A DNA stretch of 64,000 nucleotides from Candidatus Eisenbacteria bacterium (GCA_016930695.1 JAFGGD010000045.1:1-64000); one strand, 5' to 3'; positions 45,468 to 54,866 are shown, counted from the stretch's first letter. Notes: generated from the letters alone by a model not told the origin. A program made the numbers and translations.

Positions 45468-47206
45468 AGAAGAAGACTTCCGAAGGGAAGCTGGCGCAGT
45501 TGAAGGATCTGGCCCTCCATCAGGGATACATCACCCACGACCAGGTAAACGACTACCTGGATGAAGACGCTTCCTTGGAGGAGATGGACGACCTCTATGC
45601 CACCTTCGGCAAGATGAAGATCGACGTGGTGGACACGGTGGAGGAGGGATTGCGCCGCAAGGCGACCCAGACCGCGGCGAAGCAGAAGACGAAGGAAGCG
45701 GCGACCCCTTCCTCGGCGGTCCGTTACGACGATCCGGTACGGATGTACCTCCGGGAGATGGGCCGCGTTCCTCTTTTGGATCGCGAGGGGGAAGTCAAGA
45801 TCGCCAAGAGGATCGAATCGGGACAGAAACAGGTGGAACTGACCCTGTTCGAGTCCTCCACCACCTATGCGGAACTCCGGGAGATCGTGAAAAAACTGGA
45901 GGATCCGAAGGCGCGTCTCGAGGATTTTATCCAGTTCGACCAAGGGAATTGGGGTCCGTACTATTCGAATCGAAAGGAACAGCTGAAAACGGTTCGGACC
46001 ATCCAGAAAATCCTCAAGCTGACCGAGAAGATCGAAACGATCGAAGGGAAGCGTTGCGGCGAGCCCCCGCGCGAAAAGAAGAAGGAGAAGGAGTGGCAGA
46101 CGCTCCTGAAGAAGCGGCAGGAGGAACTGAACAAGATCACGCTTCATCCGCGCCAGGTGGAGCAGATGGTCCTCCGTGTCCGTGATCTGGGACTGCAGCT
46201 CGACGCCACGGAGGCGGAGATCCGCTGCCGTTGCCGTCCCTTCGAAGTGGATCCCGCGGAGCTTCTCTCGCTCGCCCGCAAAGCCGCCGGTTCGGCCCGG
46301 CGCACCGTCCGCCAGATCGAGGCGCAGGTGGGGACCTCCGCCGAGGATCTGGCCGAGGCGTCCAAGGAGATCCGGAACGCGCAGCGTCGTATCCGGCGCA
46401 TGGAAGTGGAGCATCGGCTGACGCGGGACAAGTTGCGCGACGTGCTGCATCGGATCGACGAAGGAGAGCGGATCACCGCGGAAGCGAAGCGGGAAATGAT
46501 CGAGGCGAACGTCCGGCTCGTGATCTCCATCGCCAAGCGCTACACCAACCGCGGGCTCGAGTTTTTGGACTTGATACAAGAAGGCAACAGTGGTCTAATG
46601 AGGGCCGTCGACAAATTCGACTACCGAAAAGGGTATAAATTCAGTACTTACGCCACCTGGTGGATCCGGCAGGCGATCACCCGCGCGATCGCGGACCAGG
46701 CGCGCACGATCCGCGTGCCGGTCCACATGATCGAAGCGATCAACAAAGTGATCCGCACCTCCCGTCGCCTCGTCCAAGAATACGGACGGGAGCCGACGCC
46801 GGAGGAAATCGCCCAGAAACTCGACCTCCCGGTGGACAAAATCAAGTCGGTGCTGAAGGCGGCCCAGGAGCCGATCTCCCTGGACCGACCGATCGGTGAG
46901 GACGAGGATTCGAACCTCGGCGACTTCATCGAAGACACCAAGGTCGTATCACCGGCCAACTCCGCGGCCTTCGTGATGTTGCAGGAGCAGATGGGCCACG
47001 TGCTCAGCACGCTCACGAAGCGGGAGGAGAAGGTGATCCGCCTTCGGTTCGGGCTCGGGGACGGCTGTCCGCGCACATTGGAAGAGGTGGGGAGCATCTT
47101 TAACGTCACCCGGGAGCGTGTCCGTCAGATCGAGGCGAAGGCGCTCCGGAAGCTTCGCCATCCGAGCAGAAGCCGGAAGCTGAAAGGATACGTGGAGCTG
47201 CCCTGA
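45464..47206 (+). CDS. rpoD: Primary sigma factor RpoD (sigma-70)
   Basis: RpoD (580 residues) is the housekeeping sigma factor. It has region 1.1 (~1-65), region 1.2 ([20 protein letters not shown]), a non-conserved insert (~130-310), and region 2 ([20 protein letters not shown], then [13 protein letters not shown]), which binds the -10 box. Regions 3 and 4 follow ([20 protein letters not shown]), the last binding the -35 box. This fits the TTGACA/TATAAT-like promoters seen across the window. The stop forms part of an 11-bp inverted repeat (47204-47306). Confidence 0.97.
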   Translation: MKKKTSEGKLAQLKDLALHQGYITHDQVNDYLDEDASLEEMDDLYATFGKMKIDVVDTVEEGLRRKATQTAAKQKTKEAATPSSAVRYDDPVRMYLREMGRVPLLDREGEVKIAKRIESGQKQVELTLFESSTTYAELREIVKKLEDPKARLEDFIQFDQGNWGPYYSNRKEQLKTVRTIQKILKLTEKIETIEGKRCGEPPREKKKEKEWQTLLKKRQEELNKITLHPRQVEQMVLRVRDLGLQLDATEAEIRCRCRPFEVDPAELLSLARKAAGSARRTVRQIEAQVGTSAEDLAEASKEIRNAQRRIRRMEVEHRLTRDKLRDVLHRIDEGERITAEAKREMIEANVRLVISIAKRYTNRGLEFLDLIQEGNSGLMRAVDKFDYRKGYKFSTYATWWIRQAITRAIADQARTIRVPVHMIEAINKVIRTSRRLVQEYGREPTPEEIAQKLDLPVDKIKSVLKAAQEPISLDRPIGEDEDSNLGDFIEDTKVVSPANSAAFVMLQEQMGHVLSTLTKREEKVIRLRFGLGDGCPRTLEEVGSIFNVTRERVRQIEAKALRKLRHPSRSRKLKGYVELP

Positions 47207-47306
47207 CCTGGATTGTGCACGATGTTTCGTCGCGAAGGATTGAATCGCGTGCCGAGCAGGCCGCGAGCCGGTCCCGCAGCAGGAAGTTTGTGGATAATCC
47301 AGGTCA
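47204..47306 (+). ncRNA. Candidate structured RNA element after rpoD
   Basis: TGACCTGGATT (47204-47214) and AATCCAGGTCA (47296-47306) form a perfect 11-bp stem enclosing 81 bases. Inside is at least one further hairpin (CGCGA...TCGCG) plus GGCcgcgaGCC. It lies between the rpoD stop and tRNA-Met. It could be a small RNA, an mRNA 3' structure or a tRNA-processing signal. No known family recognised. Confidence 0.4.
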
Positions 47307-47310
47307 AAGC

Positions 47311-47387
47311 GGGCCCATAGCTCAGTCGGTTAGAGCAACTGACTCATAATCAGCAGGTCCTAGGTTCGAGTCCTAGTGGGCCCACCA
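47311..47387 (+). tRNA. tRNA-Met (CAT)
   Basis: Acceptor GGGCCCA/TGGGCCC, D-arm GCTCAGTCGGTTAGAGC, anticodon loop CTCATAA with CAT at 47345-47347, T-arm TAGGTTCGAGTCCTA, encoded CCA. The acceptor begins with a G-C pair, so it is not initiator tRNA. It could also be tRNA-Ile2, whose CAT is modified to lysidine; elongator Met is more likely. Confidence 0.9.
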
Positions 47388-47437
47388 GGGATCGGCGAAA
47401 GACCGGGGAGAAGCGCCGGTACTCTTGAAACATGAAT

Positions 47438-47514
47438 GGGCGATTAGCTCAGCGGTTTAGAGCGCCCGCCTCACACGCGGGAGGTCACTGGTTCAAATCC
47501 AGTATCGCCCACCA
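47438..47514 (+). tRNA. tRNA-Val (CAC)
   Basis: Acceptor GGGCGAT/ATCGCCC, anticodon stem CCCGC/GCGGG with loop CTCACAC and CAC at 47472-47474 (reads GTG), T-arm CTGGTTCAAATCCAG, encoded CCA. Confidence 0.94.
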
Positions 47515-47554
47515 CGCCCCATCCACCGCGGCGGCGGAGAGAGGGGCCGCTCTT

Positions 47555-47581
47555 CCCTCCATGCGGCATGGAGGGCTTTTC
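47555..47581 (+). terminator. Terminator after the tRNA pair
   Basis: CCCTCCATG (47555-47563) and CATGGAGGG (47567-47575) form a perfect 9-bp stem with a 3-base loop, followed by CTTTTC. Confidence 0.85.
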
Positions 47582-47622
47582 GTATACGCCCCGGCCTCGG
47601 GGCTAGGCGGAAACGGAGAGAG

Positions 47623-48327
47623 ATGAAGGACGAGGTGGAAAAACTGCTCCGTTTGCAGTCGCTCGACCTGCGGCTCGACCAGCTCTGCAAAGACAGGAAG
47701 GAACTTCCGGAGAGGGTCGCCGCCGCCGAAAGGGCTCGAAACCGTACAAGGGAAGCGCGCGGCGCGAAGGAGAAGGAGATCCGCAAGGCGGAACTCGATC
47801 AGGCCGCGGCGGACAAGGAGCTCCGGTCGAATGACGAGAAGATCAAGCGATGTCTGGACCGGGAAGGGACGGCCAAGAACGACCGCGAGCTGAAGGCCGC
47901 CCAGGCCGAGAAGGAAGCGTTGCAGGCGGCGAACGACTCGATCGGCGACAGGATCCTCCCACTCATGGAGCAAATCCCGGAGCTGAAAAAGGAAAAGAAA
48001 CGGCTCGATGCCGAGCTCGATGCGTTGGAGTCCGCCCTCGCGGAGACGATCGAAGAGAGTGCGCGAGAGGAGAAAGAGATCGACTCCCTTCTCATCACGA
48101 CCGGAGAGGAGCGGGAAAGGCTGGCCGGGCGCGTGGAGCCGTCCATTCTCTCCCGCTACGAGAGGATCGTTCGTCTCAAGGGCCCCCCCGGGTTGGCCCG
48201 GGTGGAGCGGGACGCATGCGAGGTCTGCTACCGGGCCATCCCTCCCCAGCAGATCATCGAGATCCGTAAGATGGAGCAGTGGATTCAATGCGAGGGGTGC
48301 GGGAGGATGTTGGTGTGGAAGGAATAG
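47623..48327 (+). CDS. C4-type zinc ribbon coiled-coil protein (DUF164)
   Basis: This 234-residue protein has a long coiled coil (residues ~1-170, rich in K, E and R) and a C-terminal four-Cys zinc ribbon (ACEVCYRAIPPQQI, then CEGCGRMLVWKE). It belongs to the DUF164/zf-RING_7 family, found in many bacteria and proposed to bind nucleic acid or to act in cell-envelope or flagellar contexts. The fold is clear, the role not. It overlaps the RNase H gene by 13 bases, and rnpB follows; the same neighbours occur in several phyla. Confidence 0.85.
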   Translation: MKDEVEKLLRLQSLDLRLDQLCKDRKELPERVAAAERARNRTREARGAKEKEIRKAELDQAAADKELRSNDEKIKRCLDREGTAKNDRELKAAQAEKEALQAANDSIGDRILPLMEQIPELKKEKKRLDAELDALESALAETIEESAREEKEIDSLLITTGEERERLAGRVEPSILSRYERIVRLKGPPGLARVERDACEVCYRAIPPQQIIEIRKMEQWIQCEGCGRMLVWKE

Positions 48328-48932
48328 AGGAGGGGAAGGGGGATCTGTCCCGTCTCGCGCGGGATCTTTTGACCGACTCGGTCTGGGAGAGGCTCCGCAA
48401 ATCTCATCCGGAGGAAGCGATCCGCCGGCTTCGCGCTTTTCTGGAGAAGGAATGCGGAGGGGGAAAGGGCGGGGGAGCGCCGGGCCGCGCCGTGGCCGCG
48501 CGTGGGAAGAAGAGCGAAGCACCCCGGGAAGGCGCTTTCCGTCTCTACACCGACGGCGCCTCCAGCGGCAATCCGGGGCCTTCCGGCGCGGGAGGCGTGA
48601 TCTACGACGAGAAGGGGCGGCTCGTGGACAGCTACAGCACCCCCCTCGGGGTGACCACGAACAACGTGGCGGAGTACGCCGCCCTCCGCGAGGGACTCGA
48701 CCGACTGGTACGGCTCGGCGCGCGGAAGGCCGACATCTTTTTGGACAGCGAGTTGGTGGTGCGACAGATCAGCGGTCTTTACCGCGTCAAGAGCCCCCAG
48801 CTCGCCCCGCTCCTCGCGCAGGTGCGGGAGAGACTCGATCGGATCCCGGGGCATCGTGTGCGACACGTTCCGCGCGAGGAGAATAAAGAGGCGGATCGCC
48901 TCGCACGAGACGGAATCGGCGGTACGGGGTGA
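48315..48932 (+). CDS. RNase HI-family protein with N-terminal helical extension
   Basis: This protein has 205 residues. Residues ~75-205 are an RNase HI fold: YTDGASSGNPGPSGAGG with the first catalytic Asp, NVAEYAALREGL with Glu, IFLDSELVVRQISG with Asp and HVPREENKEADRLA with the last Asp. It lacks the basic protrusion of E. coli RNase HI, like the shorter archaeal/Sto-type enzymes. It cleaves RNA in RNA-DNA hybrids. Residues 1-50 form a helical extension (LARDLLTDSVWERLRKSHPE) of unknown role. GTG at 48315 follows GGGAGG; longer in-frame starts lie inside the upstream gene. Confidence 0.85.
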   Translation: MEGIEEGKGDLSRLARDLLTDSVWERLRKSHPEEAIRRLRAFLEKECGGGKGGGAPGRAVAARGKKSEAPREGAFRLYTDGASSGNPGPSGAGGVIYDEKGRLVDSYSTPLGVTTNNVAEYAALREGLDRLVRLGARKADIFLDSELVVRQISGLYRVKSPQLAPLLAQVRERLDRIPGHRVRHVPREENKEADRLARDGIGGTG

Positions 48933-48957
48933 TCGGCGGGCCCCGCCGGAAAAAGCG

Positions 48958-48966
48958 TGTTACACT
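48958..48966 (+). promoter_or_regulatory. Extended -10 promoter of rnpB
   Basis: TG-T-TACACT (48958-48966) is an extended -10 box about 25 bases before the RNase P RNA. The -35 region has no good match and overlaps a GC-rich palindrome (48935-48949). Confidence 0.5.
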
Positions 48967-48991
48967 AGAAAACAAGAACGCGTAAAAGGAC

Positions 48992-49391
48992 ATTCGGGCG
49001 TGCGGCCGGGAGTGGGTCGGACGGTCGCGTGCCGGTTCATCACCGGTACGAGGAAAGTCCGGGCTCCAAAGGGCAGGATGCTGGACAACACCCAGTGGGA
49101 GCGATCCTAAAGGAAAGTGCCACAGAAAGCAGACCGCCGGGATCCGTCTCGGCAAGGGTGAAAGGGTGAGGTAAGAGCTCACCAGCGCCCCCGGTGACGG
49201 GGGCGGCTCGGTAAACCCCATCCGGAGCAAGGCCGCATAGGAGAAGAGAAGCTGCCCGCTTCGCTTGATTCTCGGGTTGGCCGCTCGAGCCGTGGAGTAA
49301 TTCACGGCCTAGAGGAATGATCGTCGCGATCCGGTTCGCCGGATCGAACAGGACCCGGCTTATGACCCGCTCCCGTGCCGCACGCCCGAAT
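48992..49391 (+). ncRNA. rnpB: RNase P RNA, bacterial A type
   Basis: This is the catalytic RNA of RNase P, which matures tRNA 5' ends. Conserved regions: GAGGAAAGTCCGGGCTCC (from 49050), GGGCAGGATGCTGG, ACAGAAAGCAGACCGCC (49122-49138), AAGGGTGAAAGGGTG, AGAGGAATGATCG (49311-49323) and ACAGGACCCGGCTTA (49348-49362). Helix P1 is unusually long: ATTCGGGCGTGCGGC plus CGGGAGTGGGTC (48992-49018) pairs with 49364-49391, with a single bulged T. Ends are set from P1; the mature ends may be shorter. Confidence 0.95.
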
Positions 49392-49414
49392 GGTGACGGA
49401 GTACAACGATCCCG

Positions 49415-51124
49415 ATGACGCAAAATCCGATCTGGAGCCTTCCCCCCGAACCGCCGCCGGAGAAGATCGCCGATCTCGCGGTCTCGCTGAGCGTGCCCCC
49501 CCTGATCGCCCGGCTCCTTTGGCGGCGCGGCATCCGTGATTCGGAGGGGGGCGAACGTTTCCTGCGCCCGAGTTTGGAACACCTCCACGATCCCTTCCTC
49601 CTCACCGGGATGGAGGCGGCGGTGGAGAGGATCCTCCGCGCGTTCGAAGAAGACGAGACGATCGGTATCTTCGGCGATTTCGACGTGGACGGCGTTACCT
49701 CCGCCGCGCTGTTGGACCGGGTGTTCCGGCGGATCGCGCGCCCGCCGGTCTGCCGCCTTCCCCACAGGCTGAACGAAGGGTACGGCCTCTCCCGCGCCGC
49801 CGTGGAGGATCTTGCCGGCGCGGGGGTCCGCCTGCTCATCACCGTGGACAGCGGCGTCACCAGTCACGACTCGATCGCCTACGCCCGCGGCCTGGGATTG
49901 GACTGCATCATCACCGATCACCACGAGACGAAGGAGAAGCTGCCGGACGCGCTGGCGGTGATCGACCCGAAGCAGGCCGGATGCGAATACCCCGATCCCA
50001 ACCTGGTCGGCGTGGGGCTCGCCTGGAAGCTGGCGGACGCCCTCGCCTCTCGGGGCGCCGGAGAGCGGGACGACCTGCTGGCGGATCTGGATCTGGTCGC
50101 CGTCGGCACCGTAGCGGACGTGGCTCCTCTGAACGGCGAAAACAGAGTGCTGGTCCGGGAGGGCCTCGCCCGCCTCGGCGGCACGGAGAAGCCGGGCCTG
50201 CGCCACCTGATCCGCGTCGCCGGTTTCGCCGGCCGGGAAGTCGACTACGCCGCCATCGCCTTCGGTCTCGCGCCCCGCTTGAACGCGGCGGGGCGGATCG
50301 CCGATCCGGCCGTCGCCCTGGAATTGCTCACCACCGAATCGGAAGAGCGGGCGGCGCAGCTCGCCTTCGACCTGGACCGGGCGAATCAGGAACGAAAGGT
50401 TTTAGACGCGAGTACGCTCCAAGAGGCGCTCGCCCGGCTGGGCGGCGAAAAAGATCCGGGCGCCATCGTCCTCGCCTCGCCGGACTGGCACCCCGGCGTG
50501 ATCGGCATCGTCGCTTCGCGCTTGAAGGAAATGTTCGGTCGGCCGGCGGTGCTGATCGCCCTCGACGGGGGAGTGGGGCGCGGTTCGGCGCGAAGCCTCT
50601 CCGGGTTCCCCCTGCATGAGGCGCTGGAGCGTTGTTCCGACCTTCTCCTCCGTCACGGCGGGCACGCCCTCGCCGCCGGTCTCAGCATCGAGGAGGAACG
50701 GATCGAGCCCTTCCGCGAACGGTTTCGCGCCCTTTTTCGCGAGGTGGAGGACGAGGTCTCTTCGCCCGGAAGTCTCACGATCGAGGGCGCGCTTGGTTTG
50801 GAGGAGTGCGACCGGACCCTTTTTGAGGCGATCGGCGTCCTCCGGCCCTTCGGTCCGGGGAACCGGAAGCCGATCTTTTTGGCACAGGGAGTGACCGCTC
50901 CGGAGGGATTCCGGCGTGTGGGGCGGAATCACCTGAAGTTCCGTGCCGGCAGGGACGGCCTTCTCATGGACGCGATCGCCTTTCAGGTGGGGCATGAAGC
51001 GGCCGACCGCTGGCGCGAGTGGGGCGCTCTCGATCTCGCCTTTACTTTGGAGGAGAATCGATGGGGCGGCGAGACCCGTCTCCAACTGAACGTGAAGGGG
51101 GTCCGGCCGGGACGGACGGCGTAG
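49415..51124 (+). CDS. recJ: Single-stranded-DNA-specific exonuclease RecJ
   Basis: RecJ (569 residues) is a 5'-3' ssDNA exonuclease of recombination and mismatch repair. The DHH phosphoesterase motifs are FGDFDVDGVTSAALLDRVFR and IITDHHETKEKLPDALAVID, with D168-H169-H170. The DHHA1 domain has SRLKEMFGRPAVLIA and GSARSLSGFPLHEALERCSD, then the gating GGHALAAGLSI. The OB-fold follows. The rel gene starts inside its last 64 bases. Confidence 0.95.
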   Translation: MTQNPIWSLPPEPPPEKIADLAVSLSVPPLIARLLWRRGIRDSEGGERFLRPSLEHLHDPFLLTGMEAAVERILRAFEEDETIGIFGDFDVDGVTSAALLDRVFRRIARPPVCRLPHRLNEGYGLSRAAVEDLAGAGVRLLITVDSGVTSHDSIAYARGLGLDCIITDHHETKEKLPDALAVIDPKQAGCEYPDPNLVGVGLAWKLADALASRGAGERDDLLADLDLVAVGTVADVAPLNGENRVLVREGLARLGGTEKPGLRHLIRVAGFAGREVDYAAIAFGLAPRLNAAGRIADPAVALELLTTESEERAAQLAFDLDRANQERKVLDASTLQEALARLGGEKDPGAIVLASPDWHPGVIGIVASRLKEMFGRPAVLIALDGGVGRGSARSLSGFPLHEALERCSDLLLRHGGHALAAGLSIEEERIEPFRERFRALFREVEDEVSSPGSLTIEGALGLEECDRTLFEAIGVLRPFGPGNRKPIFLAQGVTAPEGFRRVGRNHLKFRAGRDGLLMDAIAFQVGHEAADRWREWGALDLAFTLEENRWGGETRLQLNVKGVRPGRTA

Positions 51125-53271
51125 AACCGTCGACCCGTGAAATCGCTCTCGAGCCGGAAATCGCCTTTCTGAACCGCCCCGGTCTGGACAGGGAACTGCT
51201 GAACCGGGCGCTCCGTTTCGCCCGGGAACGACACGGCGGACAGATGCGCCGCAGCGGAGAGCCCCACCTCCACCACGTCGTCGAGGCGGCGCGCATCCTC
51301 GACGAGCTTCGCCTCGATTCGGTCACCCTCGCCGCGGCGATCCTCCACGACGTGGTGGAGGACACAGACACCGACGTCGACGCGATCCGCAAGGAGTTCG
51401 GCGAGGAGATCGCCCACCTGGTCGACGCGGTCACCAAGATCGGAGAAATCCGGATCGATTCCCCGGAGAAGGAGCAAGCGGAGAACTTCCGCAAGATGCT
51501 CCTCTCCATGGCTCGGGACATCCGGGTCATCCTGATCAAACTGGCCGACCGCCTTCACAACATGCGCACCCTGCAGCACCTGCCGGCGGAAAAGATCGAG
51601 CGAATCTCCCGGGAGACCCTCGAGATCTACGCCCCTCTCGCTCACCGCTTCGGCATCGCCCGGATCAAGTGGGAGCTGGAGGATTTATCGCTAAAGTATT
51701 TGGAGCCGGTCGCCTATCGTGAGCTGGTGGCGCGGATCGCCGACACCCGCGAGACCCGTGAGGGACAGATCGAGTATTTCAAGGAACCCCTCCAGGCGAA
51801 GCTCCATCAGTACGGGATCCAGGCGGAAGTGGTCGGGAGGCCCAAGCACTTTTACAGCATCTACAACAAGATGAAGGGCCAGAACCTGCCGCTCGAGGAG
51901 ATCTACGACCTGCTCGCCCTGCGGGTGATCGTCGGGTCCGTGCAGGAGTGTTATCACGTGCTCGGTATCGTGCACACCCTCTATACGCCGGTGCACGACC
52001 GCTTCAAGGACTACATCGCCACCCCCAAGAGCAACATGTACCAGTCGCTCCACACCACCGTGATCGGACCGGAGGGTCGCATGGTGGAGTTCCAGATCCG
52101 TACGCGGAAGATGCATCAGACCGCCGAGTACGGCATCGCGGCGCACTGGCGCTACAAGGAGGGAGGCGCCTCGGACCACGACCTGGATCAGCGGTTGTCC
52201 TGGCTCAGGCAGGTCGTGGACTGGCAGAAGGATCTCACCGATCCCAAAGAGTTCCTGGATCTGCTGAAGAAGGACCTCTTTCATCACGAGGTGTTCGTCT
52301 TCACGCCCGGGGGGGATCTCAAAAGGCTCCCCCGCGGGTCCACGCCTCTCGATTTCGCCTTCGCGGTCCACACCGAGGTGGGCTTCCACTGCGCCGGCGC
52401 AAAGGTGGACGGCCGGATCGTCCCTCTACGCTACGAACTGCGGAACGGGGAGACGGTGGAAATCATCACCTCCCATTCCGCCGCCCCTACCCACGACTGG
52501 CTCCACGTGGTGAAGACCTCCCGGGCGAGGAGCAAGATCCGCTCCTGGCTGAAGAGGGAGAGTTTCCATCAATCGAAGCAGCTCGGCAAGGTGATCCTGG
52601 AGCGGGAATTGCACAAGCTGCACTTCAGGGGCTCCATCGAGAAGAAGCTCGCGGAGCACGTCGAGGAGTTCGGGCTGAGCGATCCGGACCAAGTCCTCGC
52701 CGCCATCGGAAGCGGCGACCTTTCCGGACGCCAGGTGGCGGTGAAGCTCGTCGAGAAGGAGCCGGGACCGCAACCGCCGGAGCCTCTCTCCCTGGAGAGG
52801 ATCATCGATCTGACGCGCCGCTCCGAGCGGGGGGTACGGATCCATGGCGTGGATCAGCTGATGATCCGCTTCGCCAAGTGCTGCCAACCCCTTCCGGGCG
52901 ACCGGATCGTGGGGGTGGTCACCCGGGGACGGGGCGTGTCGGTTCACCGCGTCGACTGCCCCAACGTGTTCCCCTCCCGGATCGACCCGGAGCGTGTCCT
53001 CGAGGTGGAGTGGGACGTGGGGAAAGGGCAGAATTTTCCGGTCAAGATCCTGATCCGCGCCGAGGACCGTCCCGGTCTCCTCGCCGACGTGGCCAAGGTG
53101 ATCGGGAAGATGCATTCCAACATCCGGAGCGCGGATGTTCTCTCCGAGGAGACGGACGCCCAGGGCGTTTTCCTGATCGAAGTGACCGGCCTCAAACACC
53201 TGCATAAGGTGATCAAGGCGATCCGCGCGGTGAAGGGCGTGATCGACGTGGAGCGCCGCGAGCTGCACTGA
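51061..53271 (+). CDS. rel: Bifunctional RelA/SpoT (p)ppGpp synthetase/hydrolase
   Basis: This 736-residue long-form Rel enzyme makes and degrades the alarmone (p)ppGpp. The N-terminal HD hydrolase is intact (HHVVEAARILDELR, AAAILHDVVEDTDTD). The synthetase domain follows (RPKHFYSIYNKMKG, FKDYIATPKSNMYQSLHTTV). The TGS domain (VFVFTPGGDLKRLPRGSTPL, DFAFAVHTEVG), a zinc-finger-like site (KCCQPLPGDRIVGVVTRGRG) and an ACT domain (IRAEDRPGLLADVAKVIGKM) make up the rest. As the only Rel here with a complete HD site it is probably bifunctional. ATG at 51061 has GGAGGAGA just upstream, inside recJ. Confidence 0.95.
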   Translation: MGRRDPSPTEREGGPAGTDGVEPSTREIALEPEIAFLNRPGLDRELLNRALRFARERHGGQMRRSGEPHLHHVVEAARILDELRLDSVTLAAAILHDVVEDTDTDVDAIRKEFGEEIAHLVDAVTKIGEIRIDSPEKEQAENFRKMLLSMARDIRVILIKLADRLHNMRTLQHLPAEKIERISRETLEIYAPLAHRFGIARIKWELEDLSLKYLEPVAYRELVARIADTRETREGQIEYFKEPLQAKLHQYGIQAEVVGRPKHFYSIYNKMKGQNLPLEEIYDLLALRVIVGSVQECYHVLGIVHTLYTPVHDRFKDYIATPKSNMYQSLHTTVIGPEGRMVEFQIRTRKMHQTAEYGIAAHWRYKEGGASDHDLDQRLSWLRQVVDWQKDLTDPKEFLDLLKKDLFHHEVFVFTPGGDLKRLPRGSTPLDFAFAVHTEVGFHCAGAKVDGRIVPLRYELRNGETVEIITSHSAAPTHDWLHVVKTSRARSKIRSWLKRESFHQSKQLGKVILERELHKLHFRGSIEKKLAEHVEEFGLSDPDQVLAAIGSGDLSGRQVAVKLVEKEPGPQPPEPLSLERIIDLTRRSERGVRIHGVDQLMIRFAKCCQPLPGDRIVGVVTRGRGVSVHRVDCPNVFPSRIDPERVLEVEWDVGKGQNFPVKILIRAEDRPGLLADVAKVIGKMHSNIRSADVLSEETDAQGVFLIEVTGLKHLHKVIKAIRAVKGVIDVERRELH

Positions 53272-53281
53272 GGCGGGACCC

Positions 53282-54007
53282 ATGACGAGACCCGAACCGA
53301 CGGCGATCGGCTCGCCTCTTCTGGATACGATTCCCCGCGTGCGCCACCTCTTTCTCGGCCGCGCTTTCGACTCGCCCCCCGGAGACCTCGAGCAGAGAGA
53401 GACCATCCTCGACCGGGCCGGGCGAATCGGGCGCCCCGGCGAGGCGGTATTCTTTCAGCAGGTTCACGGACGTCGTGTCGAGATCTACCCGGAGGCGGGG
53501 ACGGGGGGCATCGTCTCGGGAACCGTGGCCGACGGGGGGGCGACGGATCGCAACGGCCTCGTCCTCGCGATCCGCGTTGCCGATTGCCTGCCGGTCTACC
53601 TGGCCGATCGGGAAGGGAAAGCGGTCGCCCTCCTCCACGCCGGATGGCGGGGACTCGCCGCGGGGATTTTGGGCGCGGGGGTTCGCGCCCTCGCCGGACT
53701 GGGCGTTCCGCCGGACCGTCTCCTCGCCTGGATCGGTCCCTCCGTGGGACCCTGCTGCTACGAGGTCGGCCCGGAGGTCGCCGCCGCTTTCGGCGTCCAT
53801 GGCCATACACGCCCCGGACGGCCGGGGAAGCCGTTTCTCGACCTCTACGCCACCGCCCTCGCCCTCTTCCAAGAGGCGGGCGTCGGTCCGGAACGCGTCG
53901 GGCCCCGCCCCCCCTGCACCGCCTGCGATCCCGGGAGATTCCACAGTCACCGGGCCGCCCCGGAACGCCGCGGGAGGAATCTCGCCCTTCTTTTCCTGGA
54001 TCCTTAA
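53282..54007 (+). CDS. pgeF: Peptidoglycan editing factor PgeF (YfiH/laccase-like)
   Basis: This is a 241-residue Cu-oxidase_4/YfiH-family protein. Members remove L-Ser wrongly placed in peptidoglycan precursors (PgeF), and some act on purine nucleosides. The metal site is visible as QQVHG, ADCLPVY and LLHAGWRG, followed by IGPSVGPCCYEVG and the C-terminal CTACDPGRFHSHRA. It lies 10 bases after rel. Confidence 0.9.
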   Translation: MTRPEPTAIGSPLLDTIPRVRHLFLGRAFDSPPGDLEQRETILDRAGRIGRPGEAVFFQQVHGRRVEIYPEAGTGGIVSGTVADGGATDRNGLVLAIRVADCLPVYLADREGKAVALLHAGWRGLAAGILGAGVRALAGLGVPPDRLLAWIGPSVGPCCYEVGPEVAAAFGVHGHTRPGRPGKPFLDLYATALALFQEAGVGPERVGPRPPCTACDPGRFHSHRAAPERRGRNLALLFLDP

Positions 54008-54089
54008 CCCCATCGCCCTCTTTTCCGATACTCGGTAGGAAGGACCGGACGGGAACCGGGCCGGCGGACCGGCAGGTGCGGAGGGATTC

Positions 54090-54431
54090 ATGCAAATCGG
54101 AAGTGAAAAGAGGGACGACGTCCTGGTGGTGACGCTCCGCGGCGAGGTGGACGCGGAGAACGTGACGGACCTCCTCGCCTTTTTCGATCGGGGCGAGTGT
54201 CGGGAGGAAAAGCGGATCGTTCTCGATCTGTCGGGGCTCCGTTACGTGGACAGCTCGGGGCTCGGCGCTTTCGTCAAGCTGATGAAGGCGGCCAGGAGGT
54301 CCGGCGGCGACGTCCGCCTGGCCGGCCCGACGCGGGAGGTCCTGAAGCTGCTGGAGCTGACCCGGCTGAACAGGGTGTTCGACATCTGTCCGGATCGAGA
54401 AGACGCGCTCGCCCATTTCTGCGCGGTGTGA
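54090..54431 (+). CDS. STAS-domain anti-sigma factor antagonist
   Basis: This is a 113-residue single STAS domain. The LDLSGLRYVDSSGLGAFVKL segment carries the DSSGLG motif, whose serine is the usual phosphorylation site of SpoIIAA/RsbV proteins. Unphosphorylated antagonists bind RsbW-type kinases and free the sigma factor or other target. The RsbW-like gene is 18 bases downstream, which makes the pair a partner-switching module. No PP2C phosphatase or alternative sigma gene is nearby, so the regulated target is unknown. Confidence 0.9.
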   Translation: MQIGSEKRDDVLVVTLRGEVDAENVTDLLAFFDRGECREEKRIVLDLSGLRYVDSSGLGAFVKLMKAARRSGGDVRLAGPTREVLKLLELTRLNRVFDICPDREDALAHFCAV

Positions 54432-54449
54432 CCGAACGGAGAAACGGCA

Positions 54450-54866
54450 TTGGAACGCCTTCAGGTCCATAGTGATCTCAAGTATCTCCGCCAGGTGCGG
54501 CGCTGGGTGGCCGATGTCTGCGCCTCCTGGGGCCTGAGCGAGGACGCGACGAACGACATGCGGATCGCCGTCGGAGAGGCGTTCACCAACTGCGTGGTGC
54601 ACGCGTACGGACGCCGCCCCGACGGCGTGGTGGTGCTCACGGGAGAAGTGTCGGGCGGGAGGGCCTTGATCCGCGTCCGGGACTGCGGGAACGCCGTGCC
54701 CATCGATCCCGACGCGGCCCCCGATCTGGATCTTCCCCACGAAGGCGGTTACGGCGTCTACCTCATGAAGCGACTCACCGACGGAATACGTTTCGTCGTC
54801 TCCGATCCCCCCGGAACGGAAGTGGTGTTGGTTAAAAACCTCCCCGAACCGGCGGGGGAGCGCTGA
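54450..54866 (+). CDS. RsbW-like anti-sigma factor / serine kinase (HATPase_c_2)
   Basis: This 138-residue protein is a GHKL ATPase. It has the N-box region (DMRIAVGEAFTNCVVHAYGR), DCGNAVPID in place of the G1 box and GGYGVYLMKRLTDGI as the G2 part. RsbW/SpoIIAB proteins phosphorylate their STAS antagonist, the preceding gene here. It starts with TTG at 54450. Its small size rules out a full two-component kinase. The target may be a sigma factor encoded elsewhere. Confidence 0.9.
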   Translation: MERLQVHSDLKYLRQVRRWVADVCASWGLSEDATNDMRIAVGEAFTNCVVHAYGRRPDGVVVLTGEVSGGRALIRVRDCGNAVPIDPDAAPDLDLPHEGGYGVYLMKRLTDGIRFVVSDPPGTEVVLVKNLPEPAGER

